From Acidicapsa ligni (lineage in GTDB: Bacteria > Acidobacteriota > Terriglobia > Terriglobales > Acidobacteriaceae), in the NCBI RefSeq assembly GCF_025685655.1, contig NZ_JAGSYG010000002.1, forward strand, positions 1 to 64,000: 64,000 nt of DNA. The letters are read 5' to 3'. Position 1 is the stretch's first letter; every line of letters begins with the position of its first letter. Positions 16,575-26,250 of this stretch are shown here, in pieces. A model generated the notes under the pieces. It did not search any database, was not told the DNA's origin, and saw only the letters and a list, made by a program, of their open reading frames with translations. The translations under genes and the position numbers were made by a program.

Positions 16575-17669
16575 ATGTTGTGGAGAGGATTTCAAAAGCC
16601 GAAGCGCCTGGCAGTCGATGCTGAAACGCTTACCGAGAAGTTTGGAAAGTTCAGTGCACAGCCCTTTGAGCGTGGTTTTGGTACCACGATCGGCAATGCG
16701 CTGCGCCGTACATTGCTGAGCTCGATTGAGGGAGCTGCCGTGACCGCCGTCCGTATCGAGGACGTGCTGCACGAGTTCCAATCGATTGGCGGAGTGGTGG
16801 AAGACGCAACCGACATCATCCTGAACTTGAAGCAGATTCCTTTCAAGTTGAATGGTGATGGGCCGAAGGCTCTGTATCTGCGCGCGGATCAGCCAGGTGT
16901 TGTTACCTCGGGCATGATCGAAGCAGACGGAGATGTCGAGATTCTGGATAAGAATGTCTACATCGCTACTGTTTCCGAAGGTGGCCGTCTGGATATGGAG
17001 ATGCGTCTGAAGCGTGGACGCGGCTACATCTCTGCCGACAAGAACTTTGACGCGGATCTCGGTATTGGTTTTATCCCGGTCGATTCGGTCCACTCGCCTG
17101 TTCGCCGCGTGAACTATCTCGTGGAAGCTGCGCGTCTGGGACAGATTACCGACTACGACAAGCTCACTCTCGAAGTGTGGACGAACGGCGCGGTTCTGCC
17201 GGCGGACGCACTCGGCCTGGCTGCGAAGCTGCTCAAGGATCACATGAGCATCTTCATCAACTTTGAAGAAGAGATTGATGCAGAAGCTCACGGCGAAGCA
17301 GGCGGCATGCTGCTCCGCAATGACAATCTGAATCGTTCGGTTGAAGAACTTGAGCTTTCTGTGCGCAGCTACAACTGCCTGAAGAACGCCAACATTCAGA
17401 CCATCGGCGAACTGGTACAGAAGACCGAAGCCGAGATGCTCAAGACCAAGAACTTTGGCCGCAAGAGCTTGAACGAGATCAAGGAAATCCTGGCGCAGAT
17501 GGGTCTTTCGCTGGGGATGAAGATCGACGAGAACGGCAATGCTGTTCCCGGACCGACCAGCATTCTTCCTGCTGCTGCCCTGGCTGCTGGTTTCAGCCGC
17601 TTTGACGACGAGGATGAGTTGTTGGATTCCGTGGATATGCAACTGCCTACGGAAACAGAGAACTTCTAA
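16575..17669 (+). CDS. rpoA: DNA-directed RNA polymerase subunit alpha
   Basis: The alpha dimer nucleates RNA polymerase assembly and contacts activators and UP elements. The 364-residue product begins [12 protein letters not shown], a start form seen in several non-proteobacterial phyla. It has the dimerisation block [20 protein letters not shown], the domain-2 insert and, after about residue 255, the C-terminal domain with [20 protein letters not shown] and [14 protein letters not shown] roughly 45-residue acidic tail follows. The frame is open 16 codons further upstream, but the ATG at 16575 fits the family and follows GGGAAGAG. Confidence 0.96.
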   Translation: MLWRGFQKPKRLAVDAETLTEKFGKFSAQPFERGFGTTIGNALRRTLLSSIEGAAVTAVRIEDVLHEFQSIGGVVEDATDIILNLKQIPFKLNGDGPKALYLRADQPGVVTSGMIEADGDVEILDKNVYIATVSEGGRLDMEMRLKRGRGYISADKNFDADLGIGFIPVDSVHSPVRRVNYLVEAARLGQITDYDKLTLEVWTNGAVLPADALGLAAKLLKDHMSIFINFEEEIDAEAHGEAGGMLLRNDNLNRSVEELELSVRSYNCLKNANIQTIGELVQKTEAEMLKTKNFGRKSLNEIKEILAQMGLSLGMKIDENGNAVPGPTSILPAAALAAGFSRFDDEDELLDSVDMQLPTETENF

Positions 17670-17815
17670 ACGAGGATGGCGGGCATTGGCTCTCGAGCCG
17701 ATTCCCGCCGTTTGAGTTTGCAATACGGGTTTGTTTTTACGGGTTTAGCCGCGGCAGGCTTTGACGTTACGAGATGCGCGGCGATATTGAAATTTTGGAA
17801 AGAGAGTAACACGTC

Positions 17816-18292
17816 ATGCGCCATCGCAATGCAGGATTTAAACTCGGACGCAACACCAGCCACCGCCGTGCGCTTCTGCGCAACCTGGTCACGTCCGTCA
17901 TTATCGAAGATCGCGTCGAGACGACCATTGCGAAGGCGAAGGCTGTTCGCCCGCTGGTCGAGAAGATGATTACCCTGGGCAAGAAGGGCGATCTGCACTC
18001 GCGCCGCCAGGCACTGGCTTTCCTGATGACGGATGTCTCGGTCAAGCGGCTTTTCGACACCGTGGCTCCTCGCTACGGCGATCGTCAGGGCGGCTATCTG
18101 CGCATCGTCAAGACTGGCTTCCAAAAGGGCGATGGAGCCGAGAAGGCTTTCATCGAACTGCTGGGTGCTGAGAAGCAGCTGGACGAGAAGCGGCAGAAGC
18201 GTGCCGACCTCAAAGCCAAGAAGCGCGCCGAGCTTGAAGAAGCCATGGAAAAGCAGAAGAATGAAGCTGGCGCGGACGACGCAGCCGCTTAA
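17816..18292 (+). CDS. rplQ: 50S ribosomal protein L17
   Basis: L17 lies near the tunnel exit. The first 118 residues match the family: [42 protein letters not shown] and [24 protein letters not shown] (quoted in parts of the block). A roughly 40-residue charged, probably helical tail of Lys, Glu and Ala follows. It is the last gene of the ribosomal super-cluster and is followed by a strong terminator. Confidence 0.96.
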   Translation: MRHRNAGFKLGRNTSHRRALLRNLVTSVIIEDRVETTIAKAKAVRPLVEKMITLGKKGDLHSRRQALAFLMTDVSVKRLFDTVAPRYGDRQGGYLRIVKTGFQKGDGAEKAFIELLGAEKQLDEKRQKRADLKAKKRAELEEAMEKQKNEAGADDAAA

Positions 18293-18333
18293 GGTACTGC
18301 ATAGCCTTTAGCTGATTTTGAGTTAGAAACTGG

Positions 18334-18378
18334 GACGGGCAAGATCATCTCTTGGAAGATGATCTCGCCCGTCTTTTT
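18334..18378 (+). terminator. Intrinsic terminator after rplQ
   Basis: GACGGGC and AGATCATC pair with GATGATCT and CGCCCGTC, forming a 16-position stem with one A-C mismatch and an eight-base loop. TTTTT follows directly. It ends the S10-spc-alpha transcription unit before the convergent exporter gene. Confidence 0.9.
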
Positions 18379-18441
18379 ATGTTTGGGTTCAATGAAATTG
18401 ACCAGCCGTACTGGCCGTAACTCAGTGCATTGCACCCTAAC

Positions 18442-20109
18442 TCAATGCATGGCTCCGCCGCCTGCACCTGCGCCGGGCCTGTTTTTGTTTAGCAGGAAGG
18501 CGAAGAAGATCATGCCGATGGACATCCAGAAGAGCATCTTGTAGACGTCCTGATAGCCCAGCATGGCTGCCTGCTGCTGTAGCTGCCCGTAGATGCTGCC
18601 GGTGGCCATTGGGCTGCTGTTAGCCTTGCCGAAGCTCTGTGCCAGTGCCGCGCCCAGGTCTGCGGTGTGTTGTGCATACGGAATATTGAGGTTGCTCATG
18701 TGGTTTTGCAGCAGGGCCTCGTGGTGCAGGGAGCGGTTGGTGACGATGGCTCCGGTGACGGCGATGAAGATACTGCCGCCGATGTTACGCACGAAGTTGA
18801 TAAGGCCGGCAACCTGGTTGCTCTGCTCTTTTGGGATGCCGACGTAAGCGGCGGTCGTAATCGGAATAAAGCAGAACGGGATCGGTGCGAGTTGAATGAC
18901 ACGCAGCAGGCTCGCATTGCCGAAGCTCATGTCGAGGCTTAGCTGGGTGGTGGTGAACCAGAAGGAAAATGCGAAGAAGCAGAAGCCGATTGCCGCGATG
19001 TTCCGTGCGGCAAATTTGCCTGTGGCCCAGCCGGCAAAGGGCATGACGACTACGAGGGAGAATCCGCCAGCGGTGAGTGCCTTGCCTGCATTGGTTGCGG
19101 TGTAGCCGAGCAACTGCTGAAGAAATTGCGGTTGCAGCACGGTGCTGGCGTTGAGTACTCCGCCGACCAGCATCATTAGAAAACAACAGATCGCGAAGTT
19201 CTTGTACTTGAAGATGCGGAGGTTGATGAGCGGGTCTTTTTTGCGCAGCTCCCAGACGATCAATCCGACAATGCCAACGACAAACAGAACGAGGAATGTG
19301 CGGATGAAGTTGGAGGCGAACCAGTCGTTTTCTTCGCCCTTATCCAACATGACCTGCAGGCCGCCCATGGCGAGAGTGAGGAAGGCCAGGCCCATGTAGT
19401 CCATGTTGTAGAGGTGCTTTTTGTCGGGCTTGATCCACGGTGGATCGTCGACGAGGCGGGTGACGAGAAAATAGGCGAGGATGCCGACGGGGATGTTGAT
19501 ATAGAAGATCCAGCGCCAGGAATAGCTGTCGGTGATCCAGCCGCCGAGGGACGGGCCGATCGATGGCGCGAGAACGGCAACGAGGCCGTAGAGAGCGAAG
19601 GCCTGGCCGCGTTTGTGCTCTTCGAAAGAGTCGGCCATGATGGCCTGTGCCATCGGTTGCAATCCGCCGCCGCCTGCGCCCTGCAATACGCGACACAAGA
19701 GCAGAATGGGCAGGGATGGAGCGATGCCGCAGAGGAAGCTGGCGATGGTGAAGATGGTGATGCAGAGCAGGAAGAAGTTCTTCCTGCCCATGAGATTCGA
19801 GGCCCATCCGCCGAGTGGAAGCACGATGGCGTTGGCTACCAGGTAGCTGGTGAGAACCCATGTGCCTTCATTGAAGCTGGCGCCGAGATTGCCCGCGATG
19901 TGGGGCAGGGCAACGTTGGCGATTGAGGTATCGAGCACTTCCATGAAGGCCGCAAGGGCGACGGTCATGGCAATCAGCCAGGGATTGGCACGAGGCTTCC
20001 ACCGGGCGGGATTCGAGGCGGATGCGGAAGGGTTGTTGACTGTTTTGGTCTGAGCTGGCGAGTTGGGGATTGAATCCCCGGGACTCAGTGCTCCGGCGGA
20101 ACTACCCAT
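18442..20109 (-). CDS. DHA2-family MFS drug exporter (EmrB/QacA type)
   Basis: This is a proton-driven multidrug efflux transporter of the cytoplasmic membrane. The 555-residue product has about 14 hydrophobic segments after a 40-residue polar N-terminus. It carries ALAAFMEVLDTSIANVALPHIAGNLGAS (in parts), the hallmark of the DHA2 family with the essential Asp of motif D1. LGGWASNLMGRKNFF is motif A, GPSLGGWI is motif C. The C-terminus is glycine-rich. GGGGAG precedes the ATG by five bases. No EmrA-like partner is adjacent. Substrates cannot be read from sequence. Confidence 0.92.
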   Translation of the reverse strand: MGSSAGALSPGDSIPNSPAQTKTVNNPSASASNPARWKPRANPWLIAMTVALAAFMEVLDTSIANVALPHIAGNLGASFNEGTWVLTSYLVANAIVLPLGGWASNLMGRKNFFLLCITIFTIASFLCGIAPSLPILLLCRVLQGAGGGGLQPMAQAIMADSFEEHKRGQAFALYGLVAVLAPSIGPSLGGWITDSYSWRWIFYINIPVGILAYFLVTRLVDDPPWIKPDKKHLYNMDYMGLAFLTLAMGGLQVMLDKGEENDWFASNFIRTFLVLFVVGIVGLIVWELRKKDPLINLRIFKYKNFAICCFLMMLVGGVLNASTVLQPQFLQQLLGYTATNAGKALTAGGFSLVVVMPFAGWATGKFAARNIAAIGFCFFAFSFWFTTTQLSLDMSFGNASLLRVIQLAPIPFCFIPITTAAYVGIPKEQSNQVAGLINFVRNIGGSIFIAVTGAIVTNRSLHHEALLQNHMSNLNIPYAQHTADLGAALAQSFGKANSSPMATGSIYGQLQQQAAMLGYQDVYKMLFWMSIGMIFFAFLLNKNRPGAGAGGGAMH

Positions 20110-20295
20110 GCATCTCCCCTTTTAAGGTTGAACTTTGCAGAATTACCCCAGAATTGGGCGGGTGAAAGCTGGCGCATCAGGTTCTTGTATGCAGATGGTG
20201 GAAAGGGCCGCAGGGATGCATTAATCCTGCAATCAATACTGTGCAAACCCAGTGCTGTTCAAACCAGTGCGAACCAGATCCATGTGATCGGACGT

Positions 20296-22423
<2,128 letters not shown>

Positions 22424-22464
22424 TTATTGTAGCGGAGTGGTCAAGCGGGGTGGTTGAGGTTCGG

Positions 22465-22860
22465 TTAAGTGGTTGTGGAAAGAACGGTGATTCGTGCGGC
22501 GATGTGCTCGCGGAGTACGCGAATTGCATTCGTGACGATCATTCGGTCGGGAGTTGCTGAAAGGGGCGGGAACTCATAGCGGTAAACCACGCCGAAACGT
22601 GTCAGCTTTCGCAACGGTATGCCTAAATCTGGAATTGGTCCGTCAATCAGCTCCACCGCTTTCGCGAGTTTTGTCAGATTATGCGTCAGTTCGAACTCTA
22701 CCCCGAGTTGAGCGAGGAGTGCCTTCAAAAGTTTCTCTGCGGCCTGTTGTGCATGAAAGCCAAAGACCGCATCTGGAGCAAGGGGCCAGTTAAAGACAAG
22801 TTCATCCTCGGCTGCCTTATGCAGCAGCGTTTGCGCTTTGTCCGCGATTCGATTGCTCAT
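22465..22860 (-). CDS. HEPN-domain protein, probable toxin
   Basis: The 131-residue helical product has the HEPN pattern: FGFHAQQAAEKLLKALL in the N-terminal half, and an RxxxxH element (RVLREH) near the C-terminus, which matches the RX4-6H catalytic motif of HEPN ribonucleases. HEPN proteins paired with MNT nucleotidyltransferases act as toxin-antitoxin modules. Its start lies 44 bases inside the upstream MNT gene, so translation is coupled. The Tyr that is AMPylated in HepT proteins (RX4HXY) is absent. Toxicity is inferred. Confidence 0.8.
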   Translation of the reverse strand: MSNRIADKAQTLLHKAAEDELVFNWPLAPDAVFGFHAQQAAEKLLKALLAQLGVEFELTHNLTKLAKAVELIDGPIPDLGIPLRKLTRFGVVYRYEFPPLSATPDRMIVTNAIRVLREHIAARITVLSTTT

Positions 22861-23215
22861 ACACCAGCTTTCCCTCCCGCAGAATCAGAGAGAAGATGCT
22901 GTTGATGGAGTCGCGGAAATCGCTGACAGTGCTTTCGGTAGCCATGACAAGATCGATGGACAGGGGTATCTCGTCGAGAGCTTCGAGCAGTTTCTCCTCT
23001 GTTTCGCCCGCTGTCTGGGAGGAACTGTCGGGAAGAAAAACCGCGATGTCCAGGTCGCTGTCGATAGAGGCTTTGCCGCTCGGCCAGGAACCGAAAAGAA
23101 AGATTCGTGACGGCCTGGCGATCTCGATGGCCAGGCGAATCGCTTTGTCGACTTTTTCCTGGGTCGGACGCCAGCTTTCCTGGAAGGCATCGTATTGCTG
23201 TTGGGCGGCGATCAT
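22817..23215 (-). CDS. MNT-type minimal nucleotidyltransferase, probable antitoxin
   Basis: The product has the nucleotidyltransferase signature GSWPSGKASIDSDLDIAVF, a GS-X10-DxD metal-binding motif, plus a further Asp in LSIDLVM. MNT antitoxins neutralise the partner HEPN toxin by complex formation or by transferring AMP. The ATG at 23215 has GTGGAG at a good distance and gives 132 residues. An upstream TTG at 23293 would add 26 residues but has no ribosome binding site. It overlaps the HEPN gene by 44 bases in the antitoxin-first order. Confidence 0.82.
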   Translation of the reverse strand: MIAAQQQYDAFQESWRPTQEKVDKAIRLAIEIARPSRIFLFGSWPSGKASIDSDLDIAVFLPDSSSQTAGETEEKLLEALDEIPLSIDLVMATESTVSDFRDSINSIFSLILREGKLVYEQSNRGQSANAAA

Positions 23216-23338
23216 CGCAATCTCCACTGATAGCGTAGCTGAATCGTACTGCGGCAGCCAATTAAATTGGGGCGCGGGTGATTGAGTTCCCAATTTGGTC
23301 TTTGACTTCGAGGGGATTCACCCTGCCTAAGTTGGGAT

Positions 23339-23363
23339 AAGAGTGCGAAATTGCTCTCTTTTT
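23339..23363 (+). terminator. Weak terminator-like hairpin
   Basis: AAGAGTGC pairs with GCTCTCTT around GAAATT with one T-T mismatch, followed by TTT. No + strand gene lies upstream to be terminated, so it may stop antisense or stray transcription, or be fortuitous. Confidence 0.35.
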
Positions 23364-23427
23364 ATAGGTTATCCGCCAAGGATGGATAGATGGTCTTGCT
23401 CAGATAGCTTGAAAGGCAGACAGTGCG

Positions 23428-23456
23428 TTGAATTTCCGGGAGTTTGGACGTATTCT
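23428..23456 (+). promoter_or_regulatory. Candidate sigma-70 promoter of the rimP-nusA-infB operon
   Basis: TTGAAT and TATTCT are separated by exactly 17 bases and each matches the consensus at four of six positions. Transcription would start near 23463, about 205 bases before the RimP start and about 55 bases before the terminator hairpin at 23518. Confidence 0.5.
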
Positions 23457-23517
23457 ATGAGAGCAGACGAATTTGTCCGTCCTTGTTGCTGTGGGTATGC
23501 CGGCTGGCGGAGAGATG

Positions 23518-23544
23518 AGTGGGCTTACAGCCCACTTTTTCTTT
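23518..23544 (+). terminator. Strong intrinsic terminator inside the rimP leader
   Basis: AGTGGGCT and AGCCCACT form a perfect eight-base-pair stem with a TAC loop, followed by TTTTCTTT. It lies about 125 bases upstream of rimP and downstream of the candidate promoter, so it either ends a small RNA of about 80 nt or attenuates the operon. Confidence 0.75.
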
Positions 23545-23668
23545 GGGGCAAACTTTCTGGGCGGGTGGTACCGAGTGGCCCGCGTGAGTTTTCCTTTATC
23601 GGTTTGAATGCAGGCGAAGTGAATGTCTAGGGTGCCGGTAAGCAGGCGCTTGAGCATAAGAAGTGGCG

Positions 23669-24268
23669 ATGGCATTGAAGTTGGACGAAATTCGGAAGGT
23701 TGCCGACCGCGTGGCTGGGTCGCTGGGACTGGACGTGGTGGACGTAGAGCTCACCGGTTCAGCGAAAAGCTGTGTTCTCTGCGTCTATCTGGAGAAGAAT
23801 GCCGCAGGGCGAGCAGAGATGGTTGCCCAGGTTGTGGCGGGTTCTATCGAAGCGGAAGCGGTGCCGGAGCGGTTTGCCAAGGGCGAGCTGGATTTGAATC
23901 AGCTATCGTGGCTTACGCATGAAGATTGCGCCAGTTTCAGCCGGGATTTTGGAACGCTGCTGGATGTTGAAGATCTGGGGCCGGATGGAGAGTACACGCT
24001 TGAGGCGAGTTCTCCGGGATTGGATCGGAAACTGACGGCACGCGTGGATTTTGAACGGTTCAAGGGGTCCCTGGTAAAGATCCAGACTTTTGAGCCGATT
24101 GCCAACAACCGTCACTGGCAGGGCCGCCTGACGGCTTGCGGGCAGGACGCTTTGACGCTTGATCTGACGGCGGCAAAACAGAACAGCAAGGCGCGAAAGA
24201 CCGGCGTGAGTACGGTCGAGATAGGCCTAAGCAATATCGAAAAGGCCCAACTGGTTCCGGAGTTTTAA
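23669..24268 (+). CDS. rimP: Ribosome maturation factor RimP
   Basis: RimP is needed for 30S subunit maturation. The 199-residue product has the N-terminal domain with VVDVELTGSAKSCVLCVYLEK (in parts), GRAEMV where the family has a DCE/SR-type segment, and the conserved DCASFSRDFGTLLDVED and YTLEASSPGLDRKL. It is longer than E. coli RimP (about 150) owing to an insert at about residues 58-75. The ATG at 23669 or the GTG two codons earlier could start it; the ribosome binding site is weak (ATAAGAAG). It heads the rimP-nusA-infB operon. Confidence 0.93.
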   Translation: MALKLDEIRKVADRVAGSLGLDVVDVELTGSAKSCVLCVYLEKNAAGRAEMVAQVVAGSIEAEAVPERFAKGELDLNQLSWLTHEDCASFSRDFGTLLDVEDLGPDGEYTLEASSPGLDRKLTARVDFERFKGSLVKIQTFEPIANNRHWQGRLTACGQDALTLDLTAAKQNSKARKTGVSTVEIGLSNIEKAQLVPEF

Positions 24269-24399
24269 GAGGAGCCGTTCCAAAGTTTGCTTTCGGCAAT
24301 TTTTAGTTCCGAGAGCTTATCCCAAACCAGCCGCAGGCCGCAGATATTACTCGCGGACCGAGGTCGGCAAACAGAAGCCAAGGCAGGAAAGTACAAGCT

Positions 24400-26133
24400 A
24401 TGTCGAGCGCGTTGTATCAAAGCATTGAAGCTCTGAGCCGTGAGAAGAGCATTGATCCCGGAATCGTTGTGTCAGCCGTTGAGGAAGCTATTGCCCTCGC
24501 TACCCGCAAGTACTACAAGACGCAGGAAAACATGCGCGGGGAACTGAACAAAGAGACTGGCGAGATCAATGTTTATGCCTACAAAACGGTGATGGGCGCG
24601 GAAGACGAGATTGAAGATCCCGTCAACCAGATCACGCTGGAAGAGGCGCAGGCGATGGCGCAGGGCGCAGAGCTTGAGCCGGGCAGCGAGATTCGGTTGT
24701 ACAAGGACACGCGTCCGTTGGGACGTATTGCCGCGCAGTTGGCGAAGCAGGTCATCTTTCAGAAGGTGCGCGAAGCGGAGCGCGACACTGTGTTCAACGA
24801 GTACGCGCATCGCGAAAAGGAAGTGCTTTCCGCAGCCGTGAAGCGGATTGAGGGCCAGGACATCATCATCGACCTGGGCAAGGCTGAAGCACGTATGCCG
24901 AAGCGCGAGCAGTCGCGTCTGGAGTCCTTTTCAGTGGGCGAGCGGATTCGCGTCGTTCTGCTGAAGGTGGACCGTGCGGCCAAGGGGCCCCAGGTTGTGG
25001 TTTCGCGGGCCGCTCCAGAGCTGGTTTCAAACTTGTTCCAGTCGGAAGTGCCGGAGATTTACGACAACACGGTTGTCATTCGTGCCATTGCGCGCGAGGC
25101 TGGTGAGCGCACCAAGATTGCCGTCATGAGCCGCGATAAGGACGTCGATCCTGTCGGCGCCTGCGTGGGCATGAAGGGTATGCGCGTGCAGTCGATCATC
25201 CGCGAGCTGCGCGGCGAGAAGATCGACATCATCGAATACAACGAGGAGATTACGACTTTTGCGGAAAAGGCTTTGCAGCCGGCCAAGGTCAGCCGTGTTT
25301 CGATTGTGGATCTGGCGGACAAGCAACTGGAAGTGATCGTGGATGACACGCAGCTTTCGCTGGCGATCGGCAAAAAGGGGCAGAATGTGCGCCTTGCTGC
25401 CAAGCTGCTGGGCTGGAAGATCGACATCAAGAGCGAGGAAGAGAAGCGTCAGGAAGTAGAGCAGCAGATGACGGGCTTCTCCGGCGGCCCTTCGACGCCG
25501 ATTGAAGCAGTTACGGAGCTGGGCGAGACGATTATCCAGAAGCTGGTGGCGGCGGGTATTACGACTGTCGAGAGCCTGGCGGATATGACTCCTGAGCAGT
25601 TGGAAGAGATTCCGGGCATTGGCGAAAAGACGCTGGAGCGCATCAGCGTGGCTGTTCGGCATTACTTTGGCCAGTACGAGGATGGGGAAGCGAATCCGAA
25701 TGGAGCCGATAGCGCGGCATCCGCAGCCTCGCCTGCCGATGAAGAATCTTCTTCTGCCGGAGCAAAAGCTGTGGAAGTGGATGAGCCGGGAACTCCGGAT
25801 GAGCCTGTTGAGGAAGCGACAGCAGAACTGGATTCCGATTCGAAGGAAACGGATGCCGATTCCGAGACGCGGGAAGTTGAGAATGCGGCGGATGCAGAAC
25901 GGACGCATCCTGTTGAGGCGGAAGATGTTGAGCCTATCTCGACTGCAGATCTGACGGGGTTGTCTTCGGAAGCAGAGACGGAAGCCGCCTCTGAAGTTAC
26001 CGATGAATCCAGCGCTGAAGAGCCTGCCCCGGCAGCGAAACCAAAGAAGGCTGCGAAGAAGAAAGCGGCCAAAGCAGTAGAAGAATCGGGCGAAGAGTCC
26101 GCAGAAACGCCAGAAATTGAGACAGCAGAGTAG
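24400..26133 (+). CDS. nusA: Transcription termination/antitermination factor NusA
   Basis: NusA binds RNA polymerase and nascent RNA, enhancing pausing and intrinsic termination and taking part in antitermination. The 577-residue product has the N-terminal polymerase-binding domain, an S1 domain (about 135-200), and two KH domains with GACVGMKGMRVQSIIREL and VVDDTQLSLAIGKKGQNVRLAAKL (in parts). A helix-hairpin-helix region with EEIPGIGEKTLERI follows at about residues 400-425. The last 140 residues are an acidic Glu/Ala/Ser-rich tail, probably disordered, ending in a lysine-alanine patch. Confidence 0.96.
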   Translation: MSSALYQSIEALSREKSIDPGIVVSAVEEAIALATRKYYKTQENMRGELNKETGEINVYAYKTVMGAEDEIEDPVNQITLEEAQAMAQGAELEPGSEIRLYKDTRPLGRIAAQLAKQVIFQKVREAERDTVFNEYAHREKEVLSAAVKRIEGQDIIIDLGKAEARMPKREQSRLESFSVGERIRVVLLKVDRAAKGPQVVVSRAAPELVSNLFQSEVPEIYDNTVVIRAIAREAGERTKIAVMSRDKDVDPVGACVGMKGMRVQSIIRELRGEKIDIIEYNEEITTFAEKALQPAKVSRVSIVDLADKQLEVIVDDTQLSLAIGKKGQNVRLAAKLLGWKIDIKSEEEKRQEVEQQMTGFSGGPSTPIEAVTELGETIIQKLVAAGITTVESLADMTPEQLEEIPGIGEKTLERISVAVRHYFGQYEDGEANPNGADSAASAASPADEESSSAGAKAVEVDEPGTPDEPVEEATAELDSDSKETDADSETREVENAADAERTHPVEAEDVEPISTADLTGLSSEAETEAASEVTDESSAEEPAPAAKPKKAAKKKAAKAVEESGEESAETPEIETAE

Positions 26134-26250
26134 TATGAGGCGCTCTGTACAGATGGAATCAGAGGATAATAGCAATAGGCATTGTCGTAATTGCCACGAG
26201 GTTGCTATGACCAGTTAACCGGCAGTGGGTAAGACAACGAAAAGAGGCGG

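Larger units (their letters stand above)
23216..23668 (+). other. Intergenic region holding the rimP-nusA-infB leader
   Basis: This 453-base stretch between the divergent MNT gene and rimP contains no convincing gene. It holds, in + orientation, a weak terminator-like hairpin at 23339, a sigma-70-like promoter at 23428, a strong terminator at 23518 and about 125 bases of further leader. A promoter for the MNT/HEPN pair must also lie here, but no clear one was identified. Confidence 0.6.

Noticed and set aside
16494-17723. 409-codon - strand frame opposite rpoA
   Set aside because: Antisense to rpoA and without family features.
23343-23630. 95-codon + strand frame in the rimP leader
   Set aside because: It spans the terminator hairpin and promoter elements, has no family, and has no ribosome binding site.
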